DNA of 64,000 bases from RGIG5675 sp050943435. GTDB lineage: Bacteria; Bacillota; Clostridia; Oscillospirales; Ruminococcaceae. Of the stretch, positions 45,853 through 52,745 are shown one piece after another. The notes under the pieces are model-generated. The model saw nothing but the letters and a program-made list of their open reading frames with translations. It had not been told where the DNA came from and searched no databases. The translations under genes were made by a program, and so were the position numbers. The stretch is taken from contig JBMNPE010000001.1 of NCBI GenBank assembly GCA_050943435.1, positions 35,302 to 99,301 on the forward strand, given 5' to 3'. Position 1 is the first letter of the stretch, and the number at the start of each line of letters is the position of its first letter.

Positions 45853-46761
45853 TCACTCTTTCTTTGATGCAGCTTCCCTGGCATCCTCCTCTGCGTTGAT
45901 CCTCTGAAGCTTGCGTGTGGCCTCATCATGCGTGACGACATCGTTGTCCTTGCTGATGCTGATAGCCAGACTTGACCACATCTCTGTTCCAAAGGTCATG
46001 CGGAGTTCCTTTGCCAGCTGTTCCTTGACAGGCTCGCGGGTGATCTGGGTTGTGACGCGCCTTGTGATCCTTGGCGCCTTTGCAATCTGTTCGCCTATTT
46101 CCTGTGCGCGCTGCCAGATTTTATCCTTAGGCAGGACCTCGTTGACCATTCCGTACTCCAGGGCTGTCTTTGCATCAATGCGCTGCCCGGTGAGCATCGC
46201 GTAATTGGCCCTCTTGTAGCCCATAGCCGTTCGGAGTCCGATTTCAATTCCGTCTCCGGGTACCCCGCCAAGAATATAATGCGGGTCCGCTATAACGGCA
46301 TCCTCGGCCATCAGGGTGATATCGCATAGCAGGGCTATTTCTGAATGGAAGCAGTAGCCACCGTTGATAACACCGATGGTGGGCTGCTCCACATCGTTAA
46401 CCAGGCCTTCAATCATGTTGCAGCCGTCATAGTAGCTGTGCTCGTAATAAGACCATGCCTGTGTCTGCAGGGTCTCCTTGATGCTGGTCTGGTCGCTCGC
46501 GATAAGCCAGTTGTCGCCGGCTCCACCGATGATGAGAACCTCTGTCTCTGCATCCTGCCCGACAGTCCAGAACAGCTGGCCCAGTCCTCTGTGAAGGGGG
46601 TAGTCCCATGGGGCAGAGTCCCCGTTCTTGTGCCATTTGGCAGTAAGGACTCCGCTCTCGCTTCTCTCGAGCAGGAACAGATCCTTGAATTTTTCCTTGT
46701 ACTCGTCGAATGTGGTGTACTTGATCATCAACGGGCTTTCACACTGTGGTACCTTCGGCAT
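45853..46761 (-). CDS. Crotonase-fold enzyme (enoyl-CoA hydratase/hydrolase-like)
   Basis: 302-residue crotonase-superfamily protein. The oxyanion-hole segments are visible (EVLIIGGAGDNW near 92; PTIGVINGGYCFHSEIALLCDITLMAEDA near 150-180). The usual Glu pair of hydratases is not clear. The segment HYILGGVPGDGIE and a Trp/His-rich active region recall C-C hydrolases such as 6-oxocamphor hydrolase or ketocyclohexanecarboxyl-CoA hydrolase, so a retro-Claisen or hydratase role is equally possible. ATG 46761 follows GGAGGA. The thiolase-like gene starts 13 bases downstream. Confidence 0.82.
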   Translation of the reverse strand: MPKVPQCESPLMIKYTTFDEYKEKFKDLFLLERSESGVLTAKWHKNGDSAPWDYPLHRGLGQLFWTVGQDAETEVLIIGGAGDNWLIASDQTSIKETLQTQAWSYYEHSYYDGCNMIEGLVNDVEQPTIGVINGGYCFHSEIALLCDITLMAEDAVIADPHYILGGVPGDGIEIGLRTAMGYKRANYAMLTGQRIDAKTALEYGMVNEVLPKDKIWQRAQEIGEQIAKAPRITRRVTTQITREPVKEQLAKELRMTFGTEMWSSLAISISKDNDVVTHDEATRKLQRINAEEDAREAASKKE

Positions 46762-46880
46762 AATAAATCCTCCTTTGCAAGGCTTGTGCCTTAATCGGCA
46801 AATATTTTTCCGTGTAATTTTCCACGGTTCCGCACCTATAAGATTTTTTAACTGAACTTGACTGTATGGTTTTTCTGTCA

Positions 46881-47810
46881 TCAGGACAGACTGCTAATAT
46901 CATTCAGGTTCCCGATGTTGATGGTCTTCATATCTGGATTTATCCGTTTCATAAGTCCAGCCAGGACCTGCCCGGGCCCTATCTCGACAAAGGTATCAAC
47001 CCCCTGAGAGATCATGTACTGGACGGACTGCTCCCATAGAACGCTGTGATTTACCTGCTCCTCCAGCTCCGAGCGGATGTCTTGAATATCTTTAAGGGGC
47101 CCTGCCGTAGTATTTCCGATAATCTTCACGGACGGCATCTTCAGGGAAACTGCTTCAATCTCCGGAGTGAGCTTCTCGGCTGCAGGCTTCATAAAGGGAG
47201 AATGGAATGCCCCGGAAACCTTGAGGGGAATGCCGAATTTTCCGCCATAATCCTTGACCTTGCCGCAGGCGGCTTCGACGGCATCCAGTGTGCCTGAGAT
47301 GACCACCTGGCCCGGACAGTTGAAGTTGGCTGAACAGGTTCCCGTTTCCTCGCAGAGCTTCCTAATGTTTTCCTCTGGTACTGCGATGACGGCGGCCATG
47401 CCTCCCGGGTTCAGCTGTCCCGCTTCGTACATATACTGCCCGCGGTCGCGCGAGAGCCTGACAGCATCTTCAAACGACAGGCTTCCGGCAGCGGTCAGCG
47501 CTGTATACTCGCCGAGGCTGTGCCCGGCCATATATTCCGCCTCTGGCACCAGGCGCTTTCCCGTTTCTCTTTCCTTTTCACGGAGAGCCTCCAGGCACGC
47601 GATGGACATGGTCAGCAGGGCGGGCTGCGCGTTCATGGTTTTCTTGAGCTCATCCTCCGGGCCTTCAAAGCACATCTTTGAAAGGGGAAATCCGAGAATG
47701 CTGTCAGCCCGGTCAAATATATCCCTTGCCGCCGGGCTCTCCCTGTAAAGATCAAGCCCCATCCCGGCAAACTGTGCTCCCTGCCCAGGGAAAATGTATG
47801 CTGTACTCAC
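46881..47810 (-). CDS. fabD: Malonyl-CoA:ACP transacylase
   Basis: 309-residue transacylase that moves a malonyl (or methylmalonyl) group from CoA to the ACP phosphopantetheine. FPGQGAQFAGMG, the catalytic Ser in GHSLGEY (near residue 91) and the His in SGAFHSPFM are all present. Start GTG 47810 is preferred, with GAGGAG upstream and the family-like VSTAYIFPGQGAQ; the frame reads 16 codons further. It starts 22 bases after the ACP stop. Whether it is the housekeeping copy or is cluster-specific cannot be told; no other fab genes are in the window. Confidence 0.92.
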   Translation of the reverse strand: MSTAYIFPGQGAQFAGMGLDLYRESPAARDIFDRADSILGFPLSKMCFEGPEDELKKTMNAQPALLTMSIACLEALREKERETGKRLVPEAEYMAGHSLGEYTALTAAGSLSFEDAVRLSRDRGQYMYEAGQLNPGGMAAVIAVPEENIRKLCEETGTCSANFNCPGQVVISGTLDAVEAACGKVKDYGGKFGIPLKVSGAFHSPFMKPAAEKLTPEIEAVSLKMPSVKIIGNTTAGPLKDIQDIRSELEEQVNHSVLWEQSVQYMISQGVDTFVEIGPGQVLAGLMKRINPDMKTINIGNLNDISSLS

Positions 47811-47832
47811 TTTACATATACTCCTCGGAAGT

Positions 47833-48090
47833 TCAGGCCTTTTTATAGCTTTCAGCAAGCTTCACGACATCTCCGATCGTCGCACACTTTTTAAGCGCAT
47901 CTATAGACGGAGACTTTCCTGTCATTTCCTCAATGGTGGCTGCCATCCCGAAGTACTGCATCGATGCAGCATTCAGATCCTCCACCAGCCTCGAATCCAA
48001 CGTCACCTTTCTGTCGTCCTTGAGGGAAAACAGCATCTGCACTTCATCAAGAAATTTCTCTGCAGTTTCACTCATTTTTGTTTCTGACAT
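47833..48090 (-). CDS. Acyl carrier protein with an altered attachment motif
   Basis: 85-residue four-helix ACP. The family frame SRLVEDLNAASMQYFGMAATIEEMTG aligns with the usual SRLVEDLGADSLD, so Ser43 is the phosphopantetheine site. The conserved Asp before it is Ala and the following Leu is Met (ASM in place of DSL). The end TIGDVVKLAESYKKA is normal. The helix-2 face is less acidic than in fatty-acid ACP, so it probably serves dedicated partners. It lies between the carboxyltransferase and fabD. A divergent acpS at 50749 could activate it. Confidence 0.88.
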   Translation of the reverse strand: MSETKMSETAEKFLDEVQMLFSLKDDRKVTLDSRLVEDLNAASMQYFGMAATIEEMTGKSPSIDALKKCATIGDVVKLAESYKKA

Positions 48091-48153
48091 GATCAATATT
48101 CCTCCTTCTGAATATGCTGTATGAATGACTGCCAGTCGTTATAAAAACGATGT

Positions 48154-49695
48154 CTACAAAGGGATGTTTCCGTGCTTCTTCCTGACCGGGTCCTCATGTT
48201 TCCCCGTTAGGGAACGGAAAGCTTCTAGAAGCCTGCCCCGGGTTTCAGAAGGCAGGATGATGTCGTCGATATACCCTCTGGATGCCGCTATGTCGGGGTT
48301 CATGAACAGATCCTCGTATTCCCTTATCCTCTCTGAGCGGACCTGAGCAGGATTTTCAGAATTCTTTATTTCCTTGGAGAAAATTATGTCAGCAGCTCCT
48401 TCTGCCCCCATCACCGCAATCTGTGCCCCAGGCCACGCATACACGACGTCAGCCCCGAGGTGCCGTGAACACATTCCTATGTATGCGCCTCCGTATGCTT
48501 TCCTCAGGATGAGGGTTACTTTTGGCACAACTGCCTCGGAGTAGGCGTAGAGAAGCTTGGCTCCATGGCGGATGATGCCTCCGTGCTCCTGCGATGTCCC
48601 GGGCATGTATCCGGGAACGTCTACCAGGGTGAGCAGAGCGATGCCGAATGCGTCGCAGAATCTTACGAAGCGAGCCGCCTTGTCAGAGGCATTTATATCG
48701 AGGCACCCTGCATAGATCTTTGGCTGAGACGCGACGACTCCAACTGTTTTTCCATTCATCCGGATAAAGCCCGTCAGGATATTTCTGGCGTAGTCCTTCT
48801 GAATCTCGAAAAATTCATGGTCGTCTGACAGCTGCTCGACGACATTGTGCATGTCGTAGCTTTTTCTGTAGTCGTCCGGCACGATGCCCTCCAGGCTGCA
48901 GCCGCCATCCAGGTCTGTCTTCTCGGCCTTGATTTCAGGGACGGGGTCTTCGCAGCTAGACGGAAGGTAGGAGAGTAGTGTGCGTATTTTGGCAAGGCAC
49001 TCGTCCTCGGTCCTGCAGGTGAAGTGGGAGCATCCGCTGATTTTCTCATGCGTGTCAGCCCCTCCAAGGTCCTCGGCAGTAGTCTTTTCCCCGATCACTT
49101 CCTCCACAACCTTTGGCCCGGTGATGAACATCTGGCTTTCGCCCTGCACCATGAACACGAAATCCGTAATCGCGGGGGAATAGACTGCCCCTCCGGCGCA
49201 TGGCCCCATGATGGCTGAAATCTGCGGTATTACTCCGGACGCGCGGGTGTTGTTGAAAAAGATTTTTCCGTAGCCTGCGAGGGCATCCACGCCCTCCTGT
49301 ATCCTGGCTCCGCCTGAATCATTGATCGCAATGATCGGGGCATGCATGCGCATGGCTTCTTCCTGGACGCGCGCTATTTTCCGGGCATGCATCTCCCCGA
49401 GGGAGCCGCCGCCTACGGTAAAATCCTGGGCATATGCGTAGACAAGCCTTCCGTCGATCAGGCCGTGGCCGGTGATCACTCCGTCTGCGGGGTATTTTTT
49501 CGCTTCCATCCCGAAATTTGTGCAGCGGTGGGTCACAAACAGCCCCTCTTCCACGAATGTACCTGCGTCGAAGAGCTTGTCTATGCGCTCGCGTGCAGTC
49601 AGTTTCCCTCTGTCGTGCTGCTTCTTTACAGCCGAATCGCTTCCTGTGCGGAGCGTTTCCCTTCTTTTCAGCAATTCTTCCTGCTTGATGTTCAT
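48154..49695 (-). CDS. Acyl-CoA carboxylase carboxyltransferase (PccB/MmdA type)
   Basis: 513-residue carboxyltransferase with both crotonase-like halves in one chain, as in propionyl-CoA carboxylase beta or methylmalonyl-CoA decarboxylase alpha. Typical segments are DSGGARIQEGVDALAGYG (near 120), MGPCAGGAVYSPA, VDVPGYMPGTSQEHGGIIRHGAKLLYAY and RKAYGGAYIGMCSRHLGAD. It would transfer carboxyl between biotin and an acyl-CoA, making malonyl- or methylmalonyl-CoA, or run in reverse. No biotin carboxylase or biotin carrier gene lies in this cluster. ATG 49695 follows AGGTGG. It is the first gene of the minus-strand acyl cluster. Confidence 0.93.
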   Translation of the reverse strand: MNIKQEELLKRRETLRTGSDSAVKKQHDRGKLTARERIDKLFDAGTFVEEGLFVTHRCTNFGMEAKKYPADGVITGHGLIDGRLVYAYAQDFTVGGGSLGEMHARKIARVQEEAMRMHAPIIAINDSGGARIQEGVDALAGYGKIFFNNTRASGVIPQISAIMGPCAGGAVYSPAITDFVFMVQGESQMFITGPKVVEEVIGEKTTAEDLGGADTHEKISGCSHFTCRTEDECLAKIRTLLSYLPSSCEDPVPEIKAEKTDLDGGCSLEGIVPDDYRKSYDMHNVVEQLSDDHEFFEIQKDYARNILTGFIRMNGKTVGVVASQPKIYAGCLDINASDKAARFVRFCDAFGIALLTLVDVPGYMPGTSQEHGGIIRHGAKLLYAYSEAVVPKVTLILRKAYGGAYIGMCSRHLGADVVYAWPGAQIAVMGAEGAADIIFSKEIKNSENPAQVRSERIREYEDLFMNPDIAASRGYIDDIILPSETRGRLLEAFRSLTGKHEDPVRKKHGNIPL

Positions 49696-49981
49696 TTGGC
49701 CACCTGTCTGACAATGCCGCCGGGGAGATGGAGCCAGTTCAATTTCTTTCTCCAAGAGATGCAGACCTGTCATCTTCCCGGGCCGCTTCTGTGTTTTGCA
49801 CTAAAATCTGCTTTTATTAAAATCAAATTTTGTATTAGCTGCAGTACACAAGCCGGAATCCATCTGCACACTTCTTTGAAAAGTGTTCAAATATTTTCTT
49901 CGGATATGTTCTTTGCACCGTCTGTGGGCCGGATAAGCCGTGATTTACAGAAGGTTTATTGGAGGGTGGTCAAAAAAACGC
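49696..49981. other. Leader/promoter region of the acyl cluster
   Basis: About 286 bases between the carboxyltransferase start and the tetR terminator. The stretch 49795-49870 is AT-rich and is the likely promoter zone for the minus-strand operon. Only weak -35/-10 pairs are seen (for example TTGTGT followed by AT-rich DNA near 49850). No gene. Confidence 0.4.
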
Positions 49982-50002
49982 CGGCTGAAAATGATTCAGC
50001 CG
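49982..50002 (-). terminator. Terminator of the tetR gene
   Basis: CGGCTGAA pairs with TTCAGCCG. On the minus strand it is followed by GGCGTTTTTTTG. This separates tetR from the acyl operon downstream. Confidence 0.8.
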
Positions 50003-50041
50003 ACGAATATATTTTGTTATGAGTGTCTGCAAGAAGAAATA

Positions 50042-50611
50042 TCAATTGTTCTGATTTAGAAATCCCGATTCGTCGAGGAGGACGAGAACTTTAGAAAGAT
50101 AAGCCGTGACATCTGCTTCAGATATGCGGTCGCTGTTTTCTGCCCAGCAGCAGTAGATTCCCCACTGTATGCTTGCCAGCATCGCAATGGACAATTCGGA
50201 CTCTACGCTGGTTTTCTCAAAAACAGTGGTGTAAAGGGCATAGTACATATTCCTCATTCTCTCGGTCAGCTTCTCGTGAAATGCAGGGTCGCCGTTAGGC
50301 CCGCTCAGGACCCTGAATTCATGAAGATGAGTACCTACATAATGGATTGTAGGGGTGAGCATCTCGGAAAAGCTCTTGTGGTTAAATGTGTAATTTCTTA
50401 TCCGGCTGACCGCATCCGCTTCATCATAGATTCCCTGGATGAAATTATCCTCAAGCTCATCGACGGCATCCTGCACAGTCTTGAAGTAGAAGTAGAAAGT
50501 GCTGCGGCTTATTCCGGCTTCTTCGGTAATCCGGCTGACCTTGATCTGGTTATATGGAGTTGTCTCCATAAGACTGATGATAGTCTTGAGGATGAGTTCG
50601 GATTTTACCAT
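50042..50611 (-). CDS. TetR family transcription regulator
   Basis: 189 residues. The N-terminal TetR helix-turn-helix is typical (LILKTIISLMETTPYNQIKVSRITEEAGISRSTFYFYFKT, residues 6-45). The C-terminal ligand domain is unassigned, similar to clostridial TetR/DhaS-like proteins. Ends in its own terminator. The start ATG is at 50611. It is divergent from acpS, and an ATGTGATG/CATCACAT repeat flanks the minus-strand -10. It probably represses itself and acpS, and possibly the acyl operon. Confidence 0.9.
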   Translation of the reverse strand: MVKSELILKTIISLMETTPYNQIKVSRITEEAGISRSTFYFYFKTVQDAVDELEDNFIQGIYDEADAVSRIRNYTFNHKSFSEMLTPTIHYVGTHLHEFRVLSGPNGDPAFHEKLTERMRNMYYALYTTVFEKTSVESELSIAMLASIQWGIYCCWAENSDRISEADVTAYLSKVLVLLDESGFLNQNN

Positions 50612-50631
50612 AGCGCACCAGCATTTCCTTT

Positions 50632-50675
50632 ATGTGATGGTTTGTCTATTTATCATAAAAATTATATCATCACAT
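50632..50675. promoter_or_regulatory. Inverted repeat around the tetR -10 box
   Basis: ATGTGATG (50632-50639) and CATCACAT (50668-50675) are perfect complements 28 bases apart. A perfect minus-strand TATAAT lies at 50661-50666, so a TetR dimer could block its own promoter. Confidence 0.5.
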
Positions 50676-50748
50676 TGAGAAATTATCGCATATTGACAAG
50701 CACTGTTATCGGCAGGGCAATATCAGCACTATCAGGCAGGCGGGGAAA

Positions 50749-51135
50749 ATGATTGCAGGCATCGGCGTTGACGCTGTAAGTATTGACAATATGAAGCGCA
50801 TTATCGAAAGCAGCGGCTCATTAGACAAGTCGGCTTTTGTATCGCACACTTTCACAAGGCGTGAAATCGAGGAGGCCGGCGGAAATGCGGCAGAGTACCT
50901 GGCTGCACGATTCGCCGTAAAGGAAGCCGTATTCAAAGCCCTTGCGCATCTCCTTCCCGAGAAGACCTTCGATTTGAGGCTCATAGAATCTTCTCATCAT
51001 GAAGACGGCAGCCCGTATGTGGTTATCAATGAGTTCACGTCGGGACTGATGGAGAAAGCCAATGTCAGGTCCCTTGAGCTTTCTGTCACTACAGAGGACA
51101 ATATGGCCATAGCTTTTGTCGTCGCTGAGGGCTGA
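50749..51135 (+). CDS. acpS: Holo-ACP synthase
   Basis: 128-residue AcpS-type phosphopantetheinyl transferase that turns apo-ACP into holo-ACP using CoA. The magnesium-binding GIGVDAVSID (residues 4-13) and RFAVKEAVFKAL (near 57-68) are diagnostic. It is divergent from tetR and close to the acyl cluster, so it likely serves the unusual ACP there, although it could be the cell's only AcpS. The hydrolase remnant at 51183 follows it. Confidence 0.92.
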   Translation: MIAGIGVDAVSIDNMKRIIESSGSLDKSAFVSHTFTRREIEEAGGNAAEYLAARFAVKEAVFKALAHLLPEKTFDLRLIESSHHEDGSPYVVINEFTSGLMEKANVRSLELSVTTEDNMAIAFVVAEG

Positions 51136-51182
51136 AAGAAGATATTTTAGAAATGAATGGGCCCGTATTGTGAGAGGGATGA

Positions 51183-51962
51183 TTTAATATCAACCGGTAT
51201 TTTATTAAAGACAGCAGGCGTTCCATTCCGTGCGTTAAGGCTGGGAATGGAGGAGCGCGGATACTGCTCATCCATGGTGCGTGCACAGACTCTTCATTCT
51301 TTTTTGAGCTGATGAAGTGCCTTTCCAAAAGCTGCACTGCGTTTGCCTGCGACCGTGCAGGATACGGCATCAGCGGCATACCTCCCAGGGAACTTTCGTC
51401 CCAGTGGGAGGACATAGGGCTGCTGTGCAGAGAAATTGAACCGGATATTATCCTGGCCCATTCATCAGGGTTCATTCCTGTGCTGGAAGCGACGGCACAT
51501 GGGATAAAAACCGGAAAGATGCTGCTGTTTGAACCTCTTCTCCCGTCGCTGATAACGGACCCTGAGATCCTGAATGACATTAAAGTGATGAAGAGATTTG
51601 CTGACGAGGGGAAGGAAGCGCAGGCCCTGCTGTCCCTTGTCGAAATTCTAGGCCGTGACCCGGAAGGGAAGCCCATGTCAGATGAGGAAGAAGAGCATAT
51701 AGATAAAAACATGCACGCATTCTTTTCCGCAGAACTCCGGGGATACCTGTCATATAATCCTCCTGCCGACAGCGTTCCGGACATGATAATAGGTTATGGC
51801 ACGAAGCGGCCGGGAGCCGACAGGGCGGCTCCGATTCTCTCGCTCGCACAGCGCCTGCATGCCCCTATATGTTCCTTTCCAGGAGCCCATAACAGCCCGC
51901 ACGACCAGCCGGAGGCTTTTGCAGACTGGGTTCTGGATAAGTCAGTACCTGGAAAGAAGTGA
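51183..51962 (+). pseudogene. Alpha/beta hydrolase with a missing start codon
   Basis: The frame is open from 51183 to the stop at 51962 (about 259 codons). The N-terminal part carries the oxyanion segment ILLIHGACTDSSFFFELM, the middle has HSSGFIPVLEA (nucleophile elbow) and the end has a His in FPGAHNSPHDQPEAF, so the whole is a complete alpha/beta hydrolase. But codons 51183-51311 contain no ATG, GTG or TTG; the first ATG (51312) falls after the oxyanion strand. GAGAGGG at 51172-51178 would suit a start near 51186-51189 (AAT or ATC). Either a small mutation destroyed the start or a non-standard start is used. Confidence 0.7.
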
Positions 51963-52100
51963 CAGAAAAGCATGAGTCACAGTCTGTTCTGAGCATTGGT
52001 CTGGATTCTGGGTTTCCCGATTCTTGTTTTTTTCCTTCCATGTCTCACGTCATTTGCAGAGCTGAATCTCCAAAGATATATCCGATTTTGTGACAGAGTA

Positions 52101-52157
52101 TTGACTATATTCCACTTGTAGAATATATTGGTTATAGTATTCCACAAGTGGAATATA
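52101..52157 (+). promoter_or_regulatory. padR promoter with two tandem operators
   Basis: TTGACT (52101-52106), 17-base spacer, TATATT (52124-52129). Operator 1 (ATTCCACTTGTAGAAT, within 52109-52124) fills the spacer. Operator 2 (ATTCCACAAGTGGAAT, 52139-52154, a perfect repeat around two bases) covers the transcription start. Two sites about 30 bases apart fit cooperative PadR repression. Confidence 0.8.
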
Positions 52158-52181
52158 TTATTTCTGCCTGAGGAGAAAACA

Positions 52182-52745
52182 ATGCTGAAGCATGGAATTT
52201 TAGGGCTGTTGAACTACGGCGATATGTGCGGATATGAAATCATGGAGGTCTTCCGGGACTCGCTTAACTATTTCTGGTCCGCACAGACGAGCCAGATCTA
52301 CCGGGAGCTGGACGGTCTGGAACAGCGAGGCTGGATTAGGAGAAGGACAGAGAAGCAGGAGGGAAAGCCCGACAGAAACGTCTGCTCCATCACGAAAGAA
52401 GGCAGGGAAGAGCTGATGCGCTGGCTTTCCAAGCCAGATACGTACGCTGAAAACCGCTTCCCCCTTCTGATGAAAGTCTTCTTCATGGGAGAACTAGAGC
52501 CTGAGGAAAGTCTGGCTTTTTTTGGGAAACTGGAAAAAGAATACACAGAAGCGCTGAATACGCTGGAAGGGACAAAAGATGCCATTGTCTACTATCAGAG
52601 GGAAGTGCCTGACCCGGAGCGCGTCGCGTTCTGGCAGATGACGTCAGACTTCGGGAAGAGATACGCAGAGATGATGGTTGAATGGAGCAGGAGCTGCATA
52701 GATAAAATCGAAGCTGCACAGAAGAGCAAAGGCGGTGCGAAATGA
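52182..52745 (+). CDS. PadR family transcription regulator
   Basis: 187-residue PadR-type regulator. The winged helix (MLKHGILGLLNYGDMCGYEIMEVFRDSLNYFWSAQTSQIYRELDGLEQRGWI) occupies residues 1-50, followed by a helical dimerisation domain of the PadR C-terminal (Vir_act_alpha_C) type. GAGGAG precedes ATG 52182. It has its own promoter with paired operators, and its stop overlaps the next gene by 4 bases, so it controls the flavodoxin fusion directly. Confidence 0.94.
   Translation: MLKHGILGLLNYGDMCGYEIMEVFRDSLNYFWSAQTSQIYRELDGLEQRGWIRRRTEKQEGKPDRNVCSITKEGREELMRWLSKPDTYAENRFPLLMKVFFMGELEPEESLAFFGKLEKEYTEALNTLEGTKDAIVYYQREVPDPERVAFWQMTSDFGKRYAEMMVEWSRSCIDKIEAAQKSKGGAK

Noticed and set aside
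44123..49695. Malonate decarboxylase (mdc) operon
   Set aside because: ACP, a FabD-like gene and a carboxyltransferase are present, but there is no MdcA CoA-transferase, the carboxyltransferase is a single PccB-type chain, and thiolase/DUF35 do not belong to mdc.
49342..50022. Long + strand open frame over the carboxyltransferase start
   Set aside because: It is antisense to the clear carboxyltransferase gene and its sequence is not protein-like.
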